Origin: Microthrixaceae bacterium
GTDB taxonomy: Bacteria; Actinomycetota; Acidimicrobiia; Acidimicrobiales; Microtrichaceae
Direction: 5' to 3'
Length of the DNA: 64,000 nucleotides
NCBI GenBank assembly: GCA_023957975.1
Contig: JAMLGM010000007.1
Span: forward strand, 1-64,000
Below, in pieces: positions 9,573 through 17,394 of the stretch; position 1 is the first letter of the stretch, and every line of letters begins with the position of its first letter. A program made the translations under genes and the position numbers. A model generated the notes under the pieces. That model ran no database searches. It was not told where the DNA came from and saw only the letters and a program-made list of their open reading frames with translations.

Positions 9573-9720
9573 CTACTCGTAGGTCAGGCCCGCTGACACG
9601 ATCCAGGCGACCAGCGCCCACGACGGCTCGGCCGGTAGTTCCCTGCCCTGGATCGCACACCAGCCCTCAAGGTCGCTCAGCCACCCCGAAATGGCCTCCA
9701 GGAACTGGGCCGTCGTCGTC
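9573..9720 (-). pseudogene. 3' fragment of a DUF7660-like gene (possible immunity protein)
   Basis: A frame without a start that reads TAQFLEAISGWLSDLEGW, continues through PAEPSWALVAWIVSAG and ends in LTYE. The pattern FLEA-x-W-x-D ... P-x-W ... YE at the very C-terminus resembles the end of DUF7660 proteins, which occur as immunity-like genes beside polymorphic toxins. Only the last 45 or so residues are present and the upstream part runs into IS3 remnant sequence. The family call is from memory of the pattern and is uncertain. Confidence 0.4.
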
Positions 9721-9868
9721 GACAGCGGCCTGGCGAAGCCACTTCGACAACGTCATCGGGCGGATCCCGAAATCGGCGGCGACCTGTTCCAGGGTCACAC
9801 CGTCGGGGCGGCTCCGGGCGACCTTTACGACATCGTCGCGGAACTCCTGCGGATAGGGTTGGGCATGA
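9667..9868 (-). pseudogene. IS3-family orfA transposase remnant
   Basis: In one minus-strand frame the sequence reads PHAQPYPQEFRDDVVKVA, then GVTLEQVAADFGI and TLSKWLRQA. This is the helix-turn-helix N-terminus typical of IS3/IS911-type OrfA. There is no start codon in this frame, it stops soon after the helix-turn-helix, and no orfB follows. It is a fragment of an element different in sequence from the IS3 copy at 13.3-14.7 kb. It overlaps the neighbouring gene fragments, showing repeated insertion and decay here. Confidence 0.7.
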
Positions 9869-10018
9869 GGACATCCTTCCAGGCCTGCCCCACAGGCAAG
9901 CCAGCTCAGATGTCACCCCTACGGGCGGCAGTCCCGTGGTCGTAGCCGAGGCAACAGCGAGCGGCCACGCGAGTACGACGACGAGACCGAAGACGAGCAG
10001 CCGAATCAATCGAATCAT
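9677..10018 (-). pseudogene. Signal-peptide gene start run into IS remnant
   Basis: The ATG directly follows the stop of the putative immunity gene. The first 27 or so residues are a convincing signal peptide (MIRLIRLLVFGLVVVLAWP, then an AVASA cleavage-like site). Soon afterwards the frame becomes Arg/Pro-rich sequence that is the out-of-frame translation of the IS3 orfA remnant. I read this as the 5' end of a small exported protein, interrupted by the insertion. The original function cannot be recovered. Confidence 0.5.
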
Positions 10019-10348
10019 TCAATCCTCAACCCGACGCAGGTAGACCCAGCGAATGCCGTCATACGGCGAGACTCTTCTGTCGCGGAGGTGCTCTGTGATC
10101 ACTTCCACGGAAACCTCGGGGCCCAGCAGATCATCGAGAGTCGTGCGAATGTCGTCGATGTCATCGCTTTCACGCGAGGTGGACTCGCTCAACTGCACTA
10201 CCAGGCTGACGAGTGTGCCCTCGACGCGAACGCCGACGGCAAGCGCGCCCTCTGGGATCAGCCCCAGACTCGCCTGCACCACCTGGGCGACTACGTAATT
10301 CTCCCACACGGGCGCCGACAGCGGATCGCTCGGTGACGGGTACATCAT
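10019..10348 (-). CDS. Putative immunity protein of the Rhs C-terminal toxin
   Basis: A 109-residue, acidic, small soluble protein. Its ATG overlaps the Rhs stop codon by four bases (ATGA), the usual translational coupling of a contact-dependent toxin and its immunity gene. Visible features are VWENYVVAQVVQASLGLIP near the N-terminus, an acidic middle (ESDDIDDIRTTLDDLLG) and the C-terminus GIRWVYLRRVED. I do not recognise a named family. The assignment rests on position, size and coupling, so function is inferred. Confidence 0.55.
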   Translation of the reverse strand: MMYPSPSDPLSAPVWENYVVAQVVQASLGLIPEGALAVGVRVEGTLVSLVVQLSESTSRESDDIDDIRTTLDDLLGPEVSVEVITEHLRDRRVSPYDGIRWVYLRRVED

Positions 10349-12441
10349 GGAGTCCAGTTCGGGTTGTACGGAACCACGCTTGGGTTGGCCGACCCTTTGA
10401 TGAAGAACACATTCGTGGCCTGGTTAGGGAAGCCTGCACCAGGATTGTGATTGAAGCCCGTCACGTTCGGTGAGCGAACAACGATGTCATTGCCTTCGAT
10501 CCCAAGGATCTCAGCGGCACCACTATGGAAGTCATCTAGCACCCGCTGAGCATCGTCAGCAGAGTTGAAGTAGCTCCCGCCGCTGTAGAGCCGATCTCCG
10601 AGAACATGGCGGCCCTGTCGCTGAGCGCTGACCGTCGTACGAATCGACGCTCGGTCGATGATCGCCCCACCACTGTCGATGAATCGTGCAGGTGTTCCGC
10701 TTGGGGTGGGTATTCGTCCGATGCTGGAGAGTGATTTGTGGATGTTGAGTAGGGATCCGGCTACGGTAGCGATTTCGTCGAATTTGGGGGCGCCGCCGCG
10801 TTTCATCCATGTGTTGATGGCTGACGCGACGTCGTTGATTTCAGCGATTTTCCAGGCGCCTGTGCCGAGCCCTGCGGTCAACGCGAGGCTCGTGAGTTTC
10901 TCCACGACTGACGCGTAGCCGGCGATCTGGCTGTACACGCTCGCGAGCCTGGTCTTCAGCGACGCTTTGTACGCCCTATAACAAACCTCCATGTACATCA
11001 GATCATCACCGCAGTACTGACCGTTCGTTGCCCCCCACAGGTTCACGATCATGCACGCCGTACCAAGACCTACTTCGAACTGGCTGCAATCGTTACCCAA
11101 CATGTCGATCGGGTCGAACGAACCGGCGCCCAACAAGAAGTCGAACGCGTTACCGAAATTATGGTCGGTGGGGGCGCCGAGGCCTGGGGCGAGGCCGAGT
11201 GGGTCTTGCCAGTTGATGGGGTCGTTGTTGACGTAGTGGTACGGGTTTCCTGATGTTGGGGTTCCGGTGATGTCGTCGAGCGGGTCGATGGTGGTGAACT
11301 GTCCAGTGTTCGGGTTGTAGTCGCGGGCACGCAGGTAGAGGCCGGTTTGGGTGTTCAACTCGCCTCGGTACCCAAGTGTCGGCGCCGCGGTCGCAGTCGA
11401 TCCGGTCGGGTTACCCCAGGTGTCATAACCTGACGCGTTCGCGAAGCTTTGACCGGTGCTGTTGATCACCGACCCGAACCCGTCGAGACCAAACAATGTT
11501 GGGACGTTCGCTTTCGTCGACGCGACCGGTCCGGTAGGTCCGGACACGATCGCAGTGTTCGATGACCCATCCAACACGGTGACCAACTCGGGAACCGTTG
11601 TCGTGGTATCCCAGTCGTATTTCACGTACCGCAAGAACGTGTCAGACGGTCCGGTTGTGGTGACACGACGTAACAAACCGTCGTGATGATATGACCGATC
11701 CTCTTTCGTGATCGCGGTACCACTGTTGCTACGAGTGATCGTCGCGGTTTGCCCTAACGGGTTATAGGTGTACGCGACCGTCGCCGTTCCGGTTGCCTCA
11801 CCGGTGCGACGACCAGCCTGATCATAGGTGTAGGTGGTGTCAGGACCGGTCGGGTGATCAACCAACATCAACTGCGACCGGGCGTTATAGCTATACGTGG
11901 TCGTATCGGACCCGACCGTATAGCTACTACGACGCCCCGCACCGTCATAAGACCACGACTCGTTCGCAGATGCGCTATGTGTCGCCGTCACGACCTGACC
12001 GGCGTTGTCATAGCCATAGGAGGTCGTGTCACCACCAACCACCCCAACCTGTGACACCGACCCCGCAACATCATACGAAAAGTTGGTTGTCCGGTTCGCT
12101 CCAGGCACGCTCTGGGTCACCTGAGTCACACGACCATCGGTATAGGTGTAACCACGCGACGACCCCGACACCAACGCCTCGCCGATCACCCGCCCATCAT
12201 CATCATAGGAATAGGTGACAAACGGCGACAACGAACTCGACGTGTTGAACTGACGGAACCCATCCACCACCGCCGTGTTCACACCAGCGACACGACTCCA
12301 CGACACCCGAGTCGCTCCCGCCACCGACACACTCGAATCAGTGACCGTCGTCCAGCTCGACGCCGAACCCGACGCCAACCAACCCCGCACAGAAACCTGG
12401 TTCCCCGCAACCTTGAGTTGGAGACAACCAACACCACCCAC
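10345..12441 (-). CDS. 5'-truncated Rhs/YD-repeat protein with C-terminal toxin
   Basis: A 698-residue frame. Residues of about 80-330 are YD repeats (for example YSYDDDGR, YGYDNAGQ, YTYDQAGRRTGE). The Rhs core ends with YNPNTGQFTTIDPLD and NPYHYVNNDPINWQDPLGL at about 380-415, after which the sequence becomes unique. The tip of roughly 90 residues has QGRHVLGDRLYSGGSYF and later FFIKGSANPSVVPYNP, resembling small RNase-type toxins with a His near the start and Lys/Ser near the end; the fold is not proven. Full Rhs proteins are far longer. Here an in-frame TAG lies just upstream of the GTG start and no export domain remains, so this is a truncated or orphan module. Confidence 0.8.
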   Translation of the reverse strand: MGGVGCLQLKVAGNQVSVRGWLASGSASSWTTVTDSSVSVAGATRVSWSRVAGVNTAVVDGFRQFNTSSSLSPFVTYSYDDDGRVIGEALVSGSSRGYTYTDGRVTQVTQSVPGANRTTNFSYDVAGSVSQVGVVGGDTTSYGYDNAGQVVTATHSASANESWSYDGAGRRSSYTVGSDTTTYSYNARSQLMLVDHPTGPDTTYTYDQAGRRTGEATGTATVAYTYNPLGQTATITRSNSGTAITKEDRSYHHDGLLRRVTTTGPSDTFLRYVKYDWDTTTTVPELVTVLDGSSNTAIVSGPTGPVASTKANVPTLFGLDGFGSVINSTGQSFANASGYDTWGNPTGSTATAAPTLGYRGELNTQTGLYLRARDYNPNTGQFTTIDPLDDITGTPTSGNPYHYVNNDPINWQDPLGLAPGLGAPTDHNFGNAFDFLLGAGSFDPIDMLGNDCSQFEVGLGTACMIVNLWGATNGQYCGDDLMYMEVCYRAYKASLKTRLASVYSQIAGYASVVEKLTSLALTAGLGTGAWKIAEINDVASAINTWMKRGGAPKFDEIATVAGSLLNIHKSLSSIGRIPTPSGTPARFIDSGGAIIDRASIRTTVSAQRQGRHVLGDRLYSGGSYFNSADDAQRVLDDFHSGAAEILGIEGNDIVVRSPNVTGFNHNPGAGFPNQATNVFFIKGSANPSVVPYNPNWTP

Positions 12442-12505
12442 AACCCCACCCTACGACAAACACCACTCAACAAGCCGACGACAGTCGGGTAGACGGGCTC
12501 GACGG

Positions 12506-12994
12506 TCAGTCAGGCGCCCGCTCAAACCCCAACGCGTCGCTGATCTCGTCGTCGATGGTCCGGTAGCTGTGCAACCCGTAGTCGCCGACCGGCTCCACCG
12601 CGCCCGGCACCTCGTTGAGCGCCTCATCGAAGTAACGACCATCCCAACGCCGGAAGCAGTGCTGCTCGAGGACATCACCGGCCTTGATCGGCCATTGAGC
12701 CACCGTCTCGAAGTACCCCTTCGACCACGGTAGGCGGTTCGTCATCATCGGCGACACCAACAGTTCACCGGCCGAAAGCGCTGAGCGCTCCGGCACTTCC
12801 TTGGAGTCGAAACGAGGCCGGTAGACGTAGATCAGAATCGCGCCACCCATCGACGGTCCGGCCATCGCTTCCGTCGTGACGACCCGCCCGAACAGAAACC
12901 GATCATCGGGCAGCTGCATCGCGAAGAGTTCTCCGGCCTGCGGCTTCTTACGCGATGGCTTCAGTACCTGAAGGTTCGTGAGAACGTCACTCAT
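12506..12994 (-). CDS. Imm26-like immunity protein
   Basis: A 162-residue protein starting MSDVLTNLQVL. The segment AGELFAMQLPDDRFLFGRVV followed by ILIYVYRPRF matches the pattern of Imm26-family immunity proteins, which begin with G-x-x-FA-x-PL and FGRV. The ATG at 12994 lies two bases after the stop of the GIY-YIG toxin fragment, so the two form a toxin/immunity pair by position. The longer frame to 13054 overlaps the toxin gene and is not needed. Family assignment is from motif memory. Confidence 0.6.
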   Translation of the reverse strand: MSDVLTNLQVLKPSRKKPQAGELFAMQLPDDRFLFGRVVTTEAMAGPSMGGAILIYVYRPRFDSKEVPERSALSAGELLVSPMMTNRLPWSKGYFETVAQWPIKAGDVLEQHCFRRWDGRYFDEALNEVPGAVEPVGDYGLHSYRTIDDEISDALGFERAPD

Positions 12995-12996
12995 CG

Positions 12997-13317
12997 TTAC
13001 AACCCGTTGGCTCGGAGCCAAGCTTCGCCCCAGTCGACAGCCTCCTGGTACCACGAATGGTTAGGACTGATGCTGTGTCGCACGTTCTGGAAACCCGGGT
13101 TTCGGACGATCAACGCCTCCTCAATGGCCCGTGCCTGCCCTCTCGTTACCGGCGACGAAGTGATCGGATCGAGCACGAACCTCGACCCGTGCTCCGCCTG
13201 ACGACGAGCAACGTTGTTCGTAATCCCCACGTACACGTTCTTGCCGTTGCTGACTCCGTAGCGGAGCGTGTCAATAAGGTTTTGCCGGTTTTGTTGCGGG
13301 TGGTTGTGGGTGGTCAT
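12997..13317 (-). CDS. Detached GIY-YIG nuclease toxin tip (Rhs-type)
   Basis: A 106-residue protein with the GIY-YIG core KNVYVGITNNVARRQAEHG, a conserved Glu in RGQARAIEEALIVRNP and the tail SISPNHSWYQEAVDWG. This is the usual form of a GIY-YIG nuclease at the C-terminus of Rhs/polymorphic toxins. The Rhs body that should precede it is absent. Upstream the frame is open only to a TGA lying in the end of the adjacent IS3 element, so the element removed or replaced the core. Translation from the ATG at 13317 is possible. The immunity gene follows two bases later, as for orphan toxin modules. Confidence 0.75.
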   Translation of the reverse strand: MTTHNHPQQNRQNLIDTLRYGVSNGKNVYVGITNNVARRQAEHGSRFVLDPITSSPVTRGQARAIEEALIVRNPGFQNVRHSISPNHSWYQEAVDWGEAWLRANGL

Positions 13318-13344
13318 GCGGTTTGTACGGCGGGTGGGTTGATC

Positions 13345-13369
13345 TGTCGCGCGTCAAGTAGTTGGCAGG
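13345..13369. repeat. IS3 inverted repeat, left
   Basis: Begins TGTCGCGCGTCA and ends TTGGCAGG. It pairs imperfectly with the inverted copy at 14638-14663 and marks the orfB end of the element. Confidence 0.7.
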
Positions 13370-14290
13370 ATTTCTTGGGTTTCAAAGGTGGGGGTGGTGG
13401 GGCTGGCCAGGCCCAGGTGGACCTCCTCTGGCCGGTTCCAGGCGAGGGCCTGATGCGGCCTCGTCGTGTTGTAGTCGTGGCGGTAGGCGTCGACTCGTTC
13501 GACGAGCTCGACGGCGTCCGCGATGTCGTCGAGGAACAGCCACTCGTACTTCAAGGTGCCGAACCCTCGTTCGCGGGACCCGTTCTGGCCGGGTGCGGAC
13601 ATGGCAGAGCTCGGGGTGCGCGGCGATGAACGCTTCGAAGCGGAACGACCGGAACGGGCCGCCGTTGTCGGTCACGATCGTCACCGCCGGCAACACCTCA
13701 CCGGTCGTCTCATCGACGCGGCAGCGGTCCCGCAACGGATGCCCGAAGAGCGCTTCGTGCTCGGCGAGCGCTGCCTCGATCGCCGCGATCGCGTCGTGTT
13801 GGTTCGCGGTCGGTGAGACGTGGAACGGATGCTCGTACTTCGAGAAGTAGTCCCGGCACCCCGCCAGGCGCCACGTGCCTCCCTGGGTGGTCTCGAACTC
13901 GGAGAAGTCGAGCTGCCACATTTGGTTCGGCCCGGTCGGCTCGACGGCGAACGCCGCTTTGCGGCGCTGGGCGAGCTGGCGTCGTTCACGCTGATACGCG
14001 GCAGGCAACAACAAGCCCTCGTCGCGCAACAGGCGCAGCACCGTCGACTCCGACACCCGATGCCCGTCATGACGGGTCATCGCCCAGACCTTGCGATGCC
14101 CCCAGCCCGGATGGGCCAACGCGTGACGACGCACCGTGTCGCGCACCGCGTCGCGCACAGGGCGGGGCCACGGCCCCTTCACCGGGCGACCCGCCCGGGC
14201 GTTCGCCTGCCAGCGCCGCCAGGTCCGTTCGGGCATGTCGACCAGCGCACAGAACCTCGCGGTCAACATGCCCGCCTCGACGCGGATCAC
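13354..14290 (-). pseudogene. IS3 orfB transposase, frameshifted before the catalytic Glu
   Basis: DDE transposase of the IS3 type, running from a GTG that overlaps the orfA stop. It shows the N-terminal helix domain, GWGHRKVWAMTRHDG, the first catalytic Asp in QMWQLDFSEF and the second in VTIVTDNGG. After CHVRTRP the frame turns into Arg-rich nonsense. The expected continuation (GQNGSRERGFGTLKYEWLF, then NTTRPHQAL), containing the catalytic Glu, is found in another minus-strand frame from about 13600 down to 13354. A one-base loss near 13600 explains this. The element is probably dead unless another copy supplies transposase. Confidence 0.8.
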
Positions 14291-14604
14291 CTCGAGGTCC
14301 TCGAAGGGCCCAAGCGGCCCTCAGCAGACTTCTTCCACACCCGCAGCTCGACTGCCGCCTCGCCGAGCGCCTGGGTCAGATCAGCGACCTCCACCTCGAG
14401 CTGTTCCTCGCGAGACGACGGGCCCGACTTGCCCGCCGCCAGCCCCGCCTTGCCCGCTTCGAGGAACTGTCGCTTCCAGTTCCCGATCGCTTGCTCGGAG
14501 ACCTTCTCGCGACGAGCCGCCTCCGCGACCGAGATCTCACCAGCCAGAACGCTCAACACGATCCGGTTCTTCTTCTCCACCGGAATCACCGGGGGTCTTC
14601 CCAT
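14287..14604 (-). CDS. IS3 orfA transposase subunit
   Basis: A 105-residue helix-turn-helix protein. EKKNRIVLSVLAGEISVAEAA then SEQAIGNWKRQFLEAG forms the DNA-binding domain, and EEQLEVEVADLTQALGEAAVEL forms a leucine-zipper-like coil. In IS3 elements OrfA binds the ends and is joined to OrfB by programmed frameshifting. The end overlaps the orfB start by four bases. This frame is intact. Confidence 0.8.
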   Translation of the reverse strand: MGRPPVIPVEKKNRIVLSVLAGEISVAEAARREKVSEQAIGNWKRQFLEAGKAGLAAGKSGPSSREEQLEVEVADLTQALGEAAVELRVWKKSAEGRLGPSRTSR

Positions 14605-14637
14605 GACAGACTCTCCAATCAGGACTCAACTAACAGC

Positions 14638-14663
14638 CCTGCCACAAAGTCTGACTCGCGACA
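14638..14663. repeat. IS3 inverted repeat, right
   Basis: Inverted, imperfect copy of 13345-13369, lying upstream of orfA. It sits in the region downstream of the GH3 gene. Confidence 0.7.
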
Positions 14664-14785
14664 AACCAACCCCACGACCAACAACACCCACGCTAACGAC
14701 CACCAACCGAAAACCACCCAACCAACCCAAAAACCACCCACGCCAAATCCTGAAGGCGACGCCGCGCACGAGGATCGCGGCGACC

Positions 14786-17293
14786 TCAGCGCTTGAGGGC
14801 CCGCTTGGCTCGGCTGGCAACGCCGGACCAGTCCTTGTTGAGCGCGTCGATGACCCCATCGATCGCGTCGAAGGGCACCACTCCCCTGCTCAGCAGTACC
14901 AGCGCGCGCAACGGCCCCTCGCGAAACGCCGACTCGATCATCGCCAACGTCGCCTCGTCGGGGTCGGGGAACTCGTGCGATGCCCGCTTCACACCCTCCC
15001 TCAACACCTGCTTGGCGATCGAATTGCCGATCTTGGTCGTCTCGAGGTCCGACAGCGTCGAGTTGCGATGGAACGGCCGGTCGGCCGGAACCGACGGAAG
15101 GGCGTGACCCAACAGCGCGACGAACTCGGTCTCGGTCGCCGCGTAACCCTTGGGGGTCGGCATCGGGGCCACCACGTCGTCCGACTCGACCGTGACCGCG
15201 ATCGACGCGTGGATGTCGGCCGCGGAGCGCGCCACGACCAACTCGAACTCTCCGGCCTCGACCAACCAGTCGTGCGCCGACACATCCCACACCGCGAACG
15301 CTCGACGGTCGAGCGGCAACGTGACCGTCGTCGACTCGCCGGGGTCCAGATGCACCTTGGCGAAGGCACGCAATTCCTTGTCGGGTCGCCGAAGGGTGGA
15401 GTCGACATCGCGAACATACAGCTGCACGACGTCGGAACCCCGGCGATCGCCGGCGTTGGTCACCGTCACCGACACCGCCAGATCGGTACCCGACCCGGTG
15501 ACCTTCGGAGTGCCCCATTCGAAGGACGTGTAGGAGAGACCGTGGCCGAAGGCGAACCTCGGCTCGACCCCAGCGGTGTCGTGGAACCGGTAGCCGACGA
15601 AGAGCCCTTCGCGGTACTGCACCTGGCGGGGTTCACCCGGAAAGAAGCGGTCGACGGGCAGCTGCGCCTGGTGTACCGGAATCGTCTCGGCCAGCCGCCC
15701 ACCGGGCTCGGCGTCACCGAAGAGCACATCGACCATCGCCGGCCCTCCGGCCTGGCCACCGAGCCAGCATTCGAGCACGGCATTCACCCGGTCGGCCCAC
15801 GGCAGGTGCACCACACCACCGTTGTTGAGCACCACGACCACCGGGGTGCCCGTCGCCGCGACGGCCTCGATGAGGGCCACGACGCCGCTGGGAAGATCGA
15901 GGGTCGTGCGATCGAATCCCTCGGACTCGAAGCGGGCCGGCAGCCCAGCGAACACCACGGCGACATCAGCATCGGTGGCGACGGCCACCGCCTCGTCGAG
16001 TTGTGCCGGCGACGCGTTGCCGGTCTTGGCGTCGAACCCCTCAGCCACCCGAACGATCGCATCGGTGCCGACCCGTTCGCGCAGCGCGTCAAGCGCATTG
16101 TCGAGCCTGGTGGGGCTCACCTGCGAGCTGCCCGCGCCTTGATAGCGCGGCGAGGTGGCGAATGACCCGATCACCGCAATCGTCCCCGTCGGCGTCAGCG
16201 GCAGGACTCCGTCATTGGACAACAGGACCGAGCCCGCAGCGGCGGCGCGACGAGCGAGCTGATGGTGTGCGTCGCGGTCCGAACTCGGCCCGGACGCAGG
16301 ACGCTGGAAGCGCTGGATGAGTTCCACGACCCGAGTGGCGCACGCGTCGAGGGCGGCCTCGTCGAGCGCTCCGGAGTCGAGCGCGGCGCGGATCTCGGGG
16401 TCGAAGGGGCCCTTGCTGCCCGGCATCTCAAGGTCCTCACCCGCCGCGATGCCGGCCACACGGTCGTTGGTGCCGCCCCAGTCGCTCATGATGAGCCCGT
16501 CAAAGCCCCACTCCTCGCGCAGGATCGACGTGAGCAACTCGTGGTGTTCCGAAACGTAGGTTCCGTTCACCCGGTTGTAGGAACTCATCACCGTCGACGG
16601 ACGCCCCTCGGTGACGGCGATCTCGAACCCGCTCAGATACAGCTCGCGCAGCGTTCGCTCGTCGACCACCGCATCGACGACGAGCCGGTAGGTCTCCTGG
16701 TTGTTGACCGCGAAGTGCTTCACCGAGGTGCCCACCCCCTGCGACTCGGTGCCACGCACGAACGCCGCCGCCAGCTTGCCGCCGAGCAGCGGGTCTTCGG
16801 AGTAGTACTCGAAACAGCGACCGCCACCGGGGTGGCGTTTCAGGTTGAGGCCCGGGCCGAGCACGACCGCAACCCCCTGCTCGTTGGCCTCCTCGCCGAT
16901 CGCCACGCCGATGTCGTGCGCGAGGTCGACGTCCCAGGCGCTGCCGACCGTGACCGCTGGCGGAAAGCACGTGGACGGGGTCGAACCCGCCAGGCCGAGA
17001 TGGTCGCCGACCGCGCCCTGCTGGCGCAGCCCATGTGGCCCATCGGTCACCATGATCTGTTCGAGGCCGAACTGCGGCAGCGCCTCGGTCCACCAGAACC
17101 CACTGCCCGACACCAGCGAGATCTTGGTGTCGCGATCGAGTTGCGCAACGATCTCGGCCGCGCTCAATTCGGTCGCACCCGAAGAAGCGCGCGAATCAGC
17201 CCCGACCGTTCCGGTCGCAGGAGAGGAAGCGGGTGTGGGCTGAGGGGCACTGGACTGGGGAGAACTCGGCTGAGGGGCACTGGGTCCGGTCAT
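14786..17293 (-). CDS. Glycoside hydrolase family 3 (beta-glucosidase-like)
   Basis: 835 residues. After a Ser/Pro/Ala-rich N-terminus of about 40 residues comes the GH3 TIM barrel with VTDGPHGLR, GPGLNLKRHPGGGR and KHFAVNNQE. The nucleophile Asp271 is in GLIMSDWGG. The C-terminal GH3 domain (from about 370) and a final fibronectin-like domain with AGDRRGSDVVQLYVRD follow, giving the full three-domain layout of BglX-like enzymes. No classical signal peptide is evident, so it may act in the cytoplasm on imported glycosides. The open frame extends to 17929 but overlaps the HNH gene; the ATG at 17293 begins the real N-terminus. Sugar specificity (beta-glucoside or xyloside) cannot be told. Confidence 0.9.
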   Translation of the reverse strand: MTGPSAPQPSSPQSSAPQPTPASSPATGTVGADSRASSGATELSAAEIVAQLDRDTKISLVSGSGFWWTEALPQFGLEQIMVTDGPHGLRQQGAVGDHLGLAGSTPSTCFPPAVTVGSAWDVDLAHDIGVAIGEEANEQGVAVVLGPGLNLKRHPGGGRCFEYYSEDPLLGGKLAAAFVRGTESQGVGTSVKHFAVNNQETYRLVVDAVVDERTLRELYLSGFEIAVTEGRPSTVMSSYNRVNGTYVSEHHELLTSILREEWGFDGLIMSDWGGTNDRVAGIAAGEDLEMPGSKGPFDPEIRAALDSGALDEAALDACATRVVELIQRFQRPASGPSSDRDAHHQLARRAAAAGSVLLSNDGVLPLTPTGTIAVIGSFATSPRYQGAGSSQVSPTRLDNALDALRERVGTDAIVRVAEGFDAKTGNASPAQLDEAVAVATDADVAVVFAGLPARFESEGFDRTTLDLPSGVVALIEAVAATGTPVVVVLNNGGVVHLPWADRVNAVLECWLGGQAGGPAMVDVLFGDAEPGGRLAETIPVHQAQLPVDRFFPGEPRQVQYREGLFVGYRFHDTAGVEPRFAFGHGLSYTSFEWGTPKVTGSGTDLAVSVTVTNAGDRRGSDVVQLYVRDVDSTLRRPDKELRAFAKVHLDPGESTTVTLPLDRRAFAVWDVSAHDWLVEAGEFELVVARSAADIHASIAVTVESDDVVAPMPTPKGYAATETEFVALLGHALPSVPADRPFHRNSTLSDLETTKIGNSIAKQVLREGVKRASHEFPDPDEATLAMIESAFREGPLRALVLLSRGVVPFDAIDGVIDALNKDWSGVASRAKRALKR

Positions 17294-17394
17294 GTAGCGG
17301 ATCCTACTGGCGCCCCTGACGACATGCCGTCGGCTGCCCCACACTCGACGCACACGTTTCGGATCCATCCCGGCGTGCCCCGTCGCTCGCCGGT

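Larger units (their letters stand above)
13340..14668 (-). mobile_element. IS3-family insertion sequence, about 1.3 kb
   Basis: The element holds orfA and orfB in overlapping frames and is bounded by imperfect inverted repeats. TGTCGCGCGTCA ... TTGGCAGG at 13345-13369 matches the reverse complement of 14638-14663 (TGTCGCGAGTCA ... GTGGCAGG). Similarity continues a few bases outward, so I place the ends at TG at 13340 and CA at 14668. I see no matching direct target duplication, which fits an old copy or a rearranged insertion. Its left end abuts the detached toxin gene. Confidence 0.75.

Noticed and set aside
13330..14680. Target-site duplication for the IS3 element
   Set aside because: The three to four bases next to either possible end do not match, so no duplication is claimed.
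13820..16165. 781-codon plus-strand frame over the IS and GH3 gene
   Set aside because: Covers two unrelated minus-strand genes, so it cannot be a real gene; antisense shadow.
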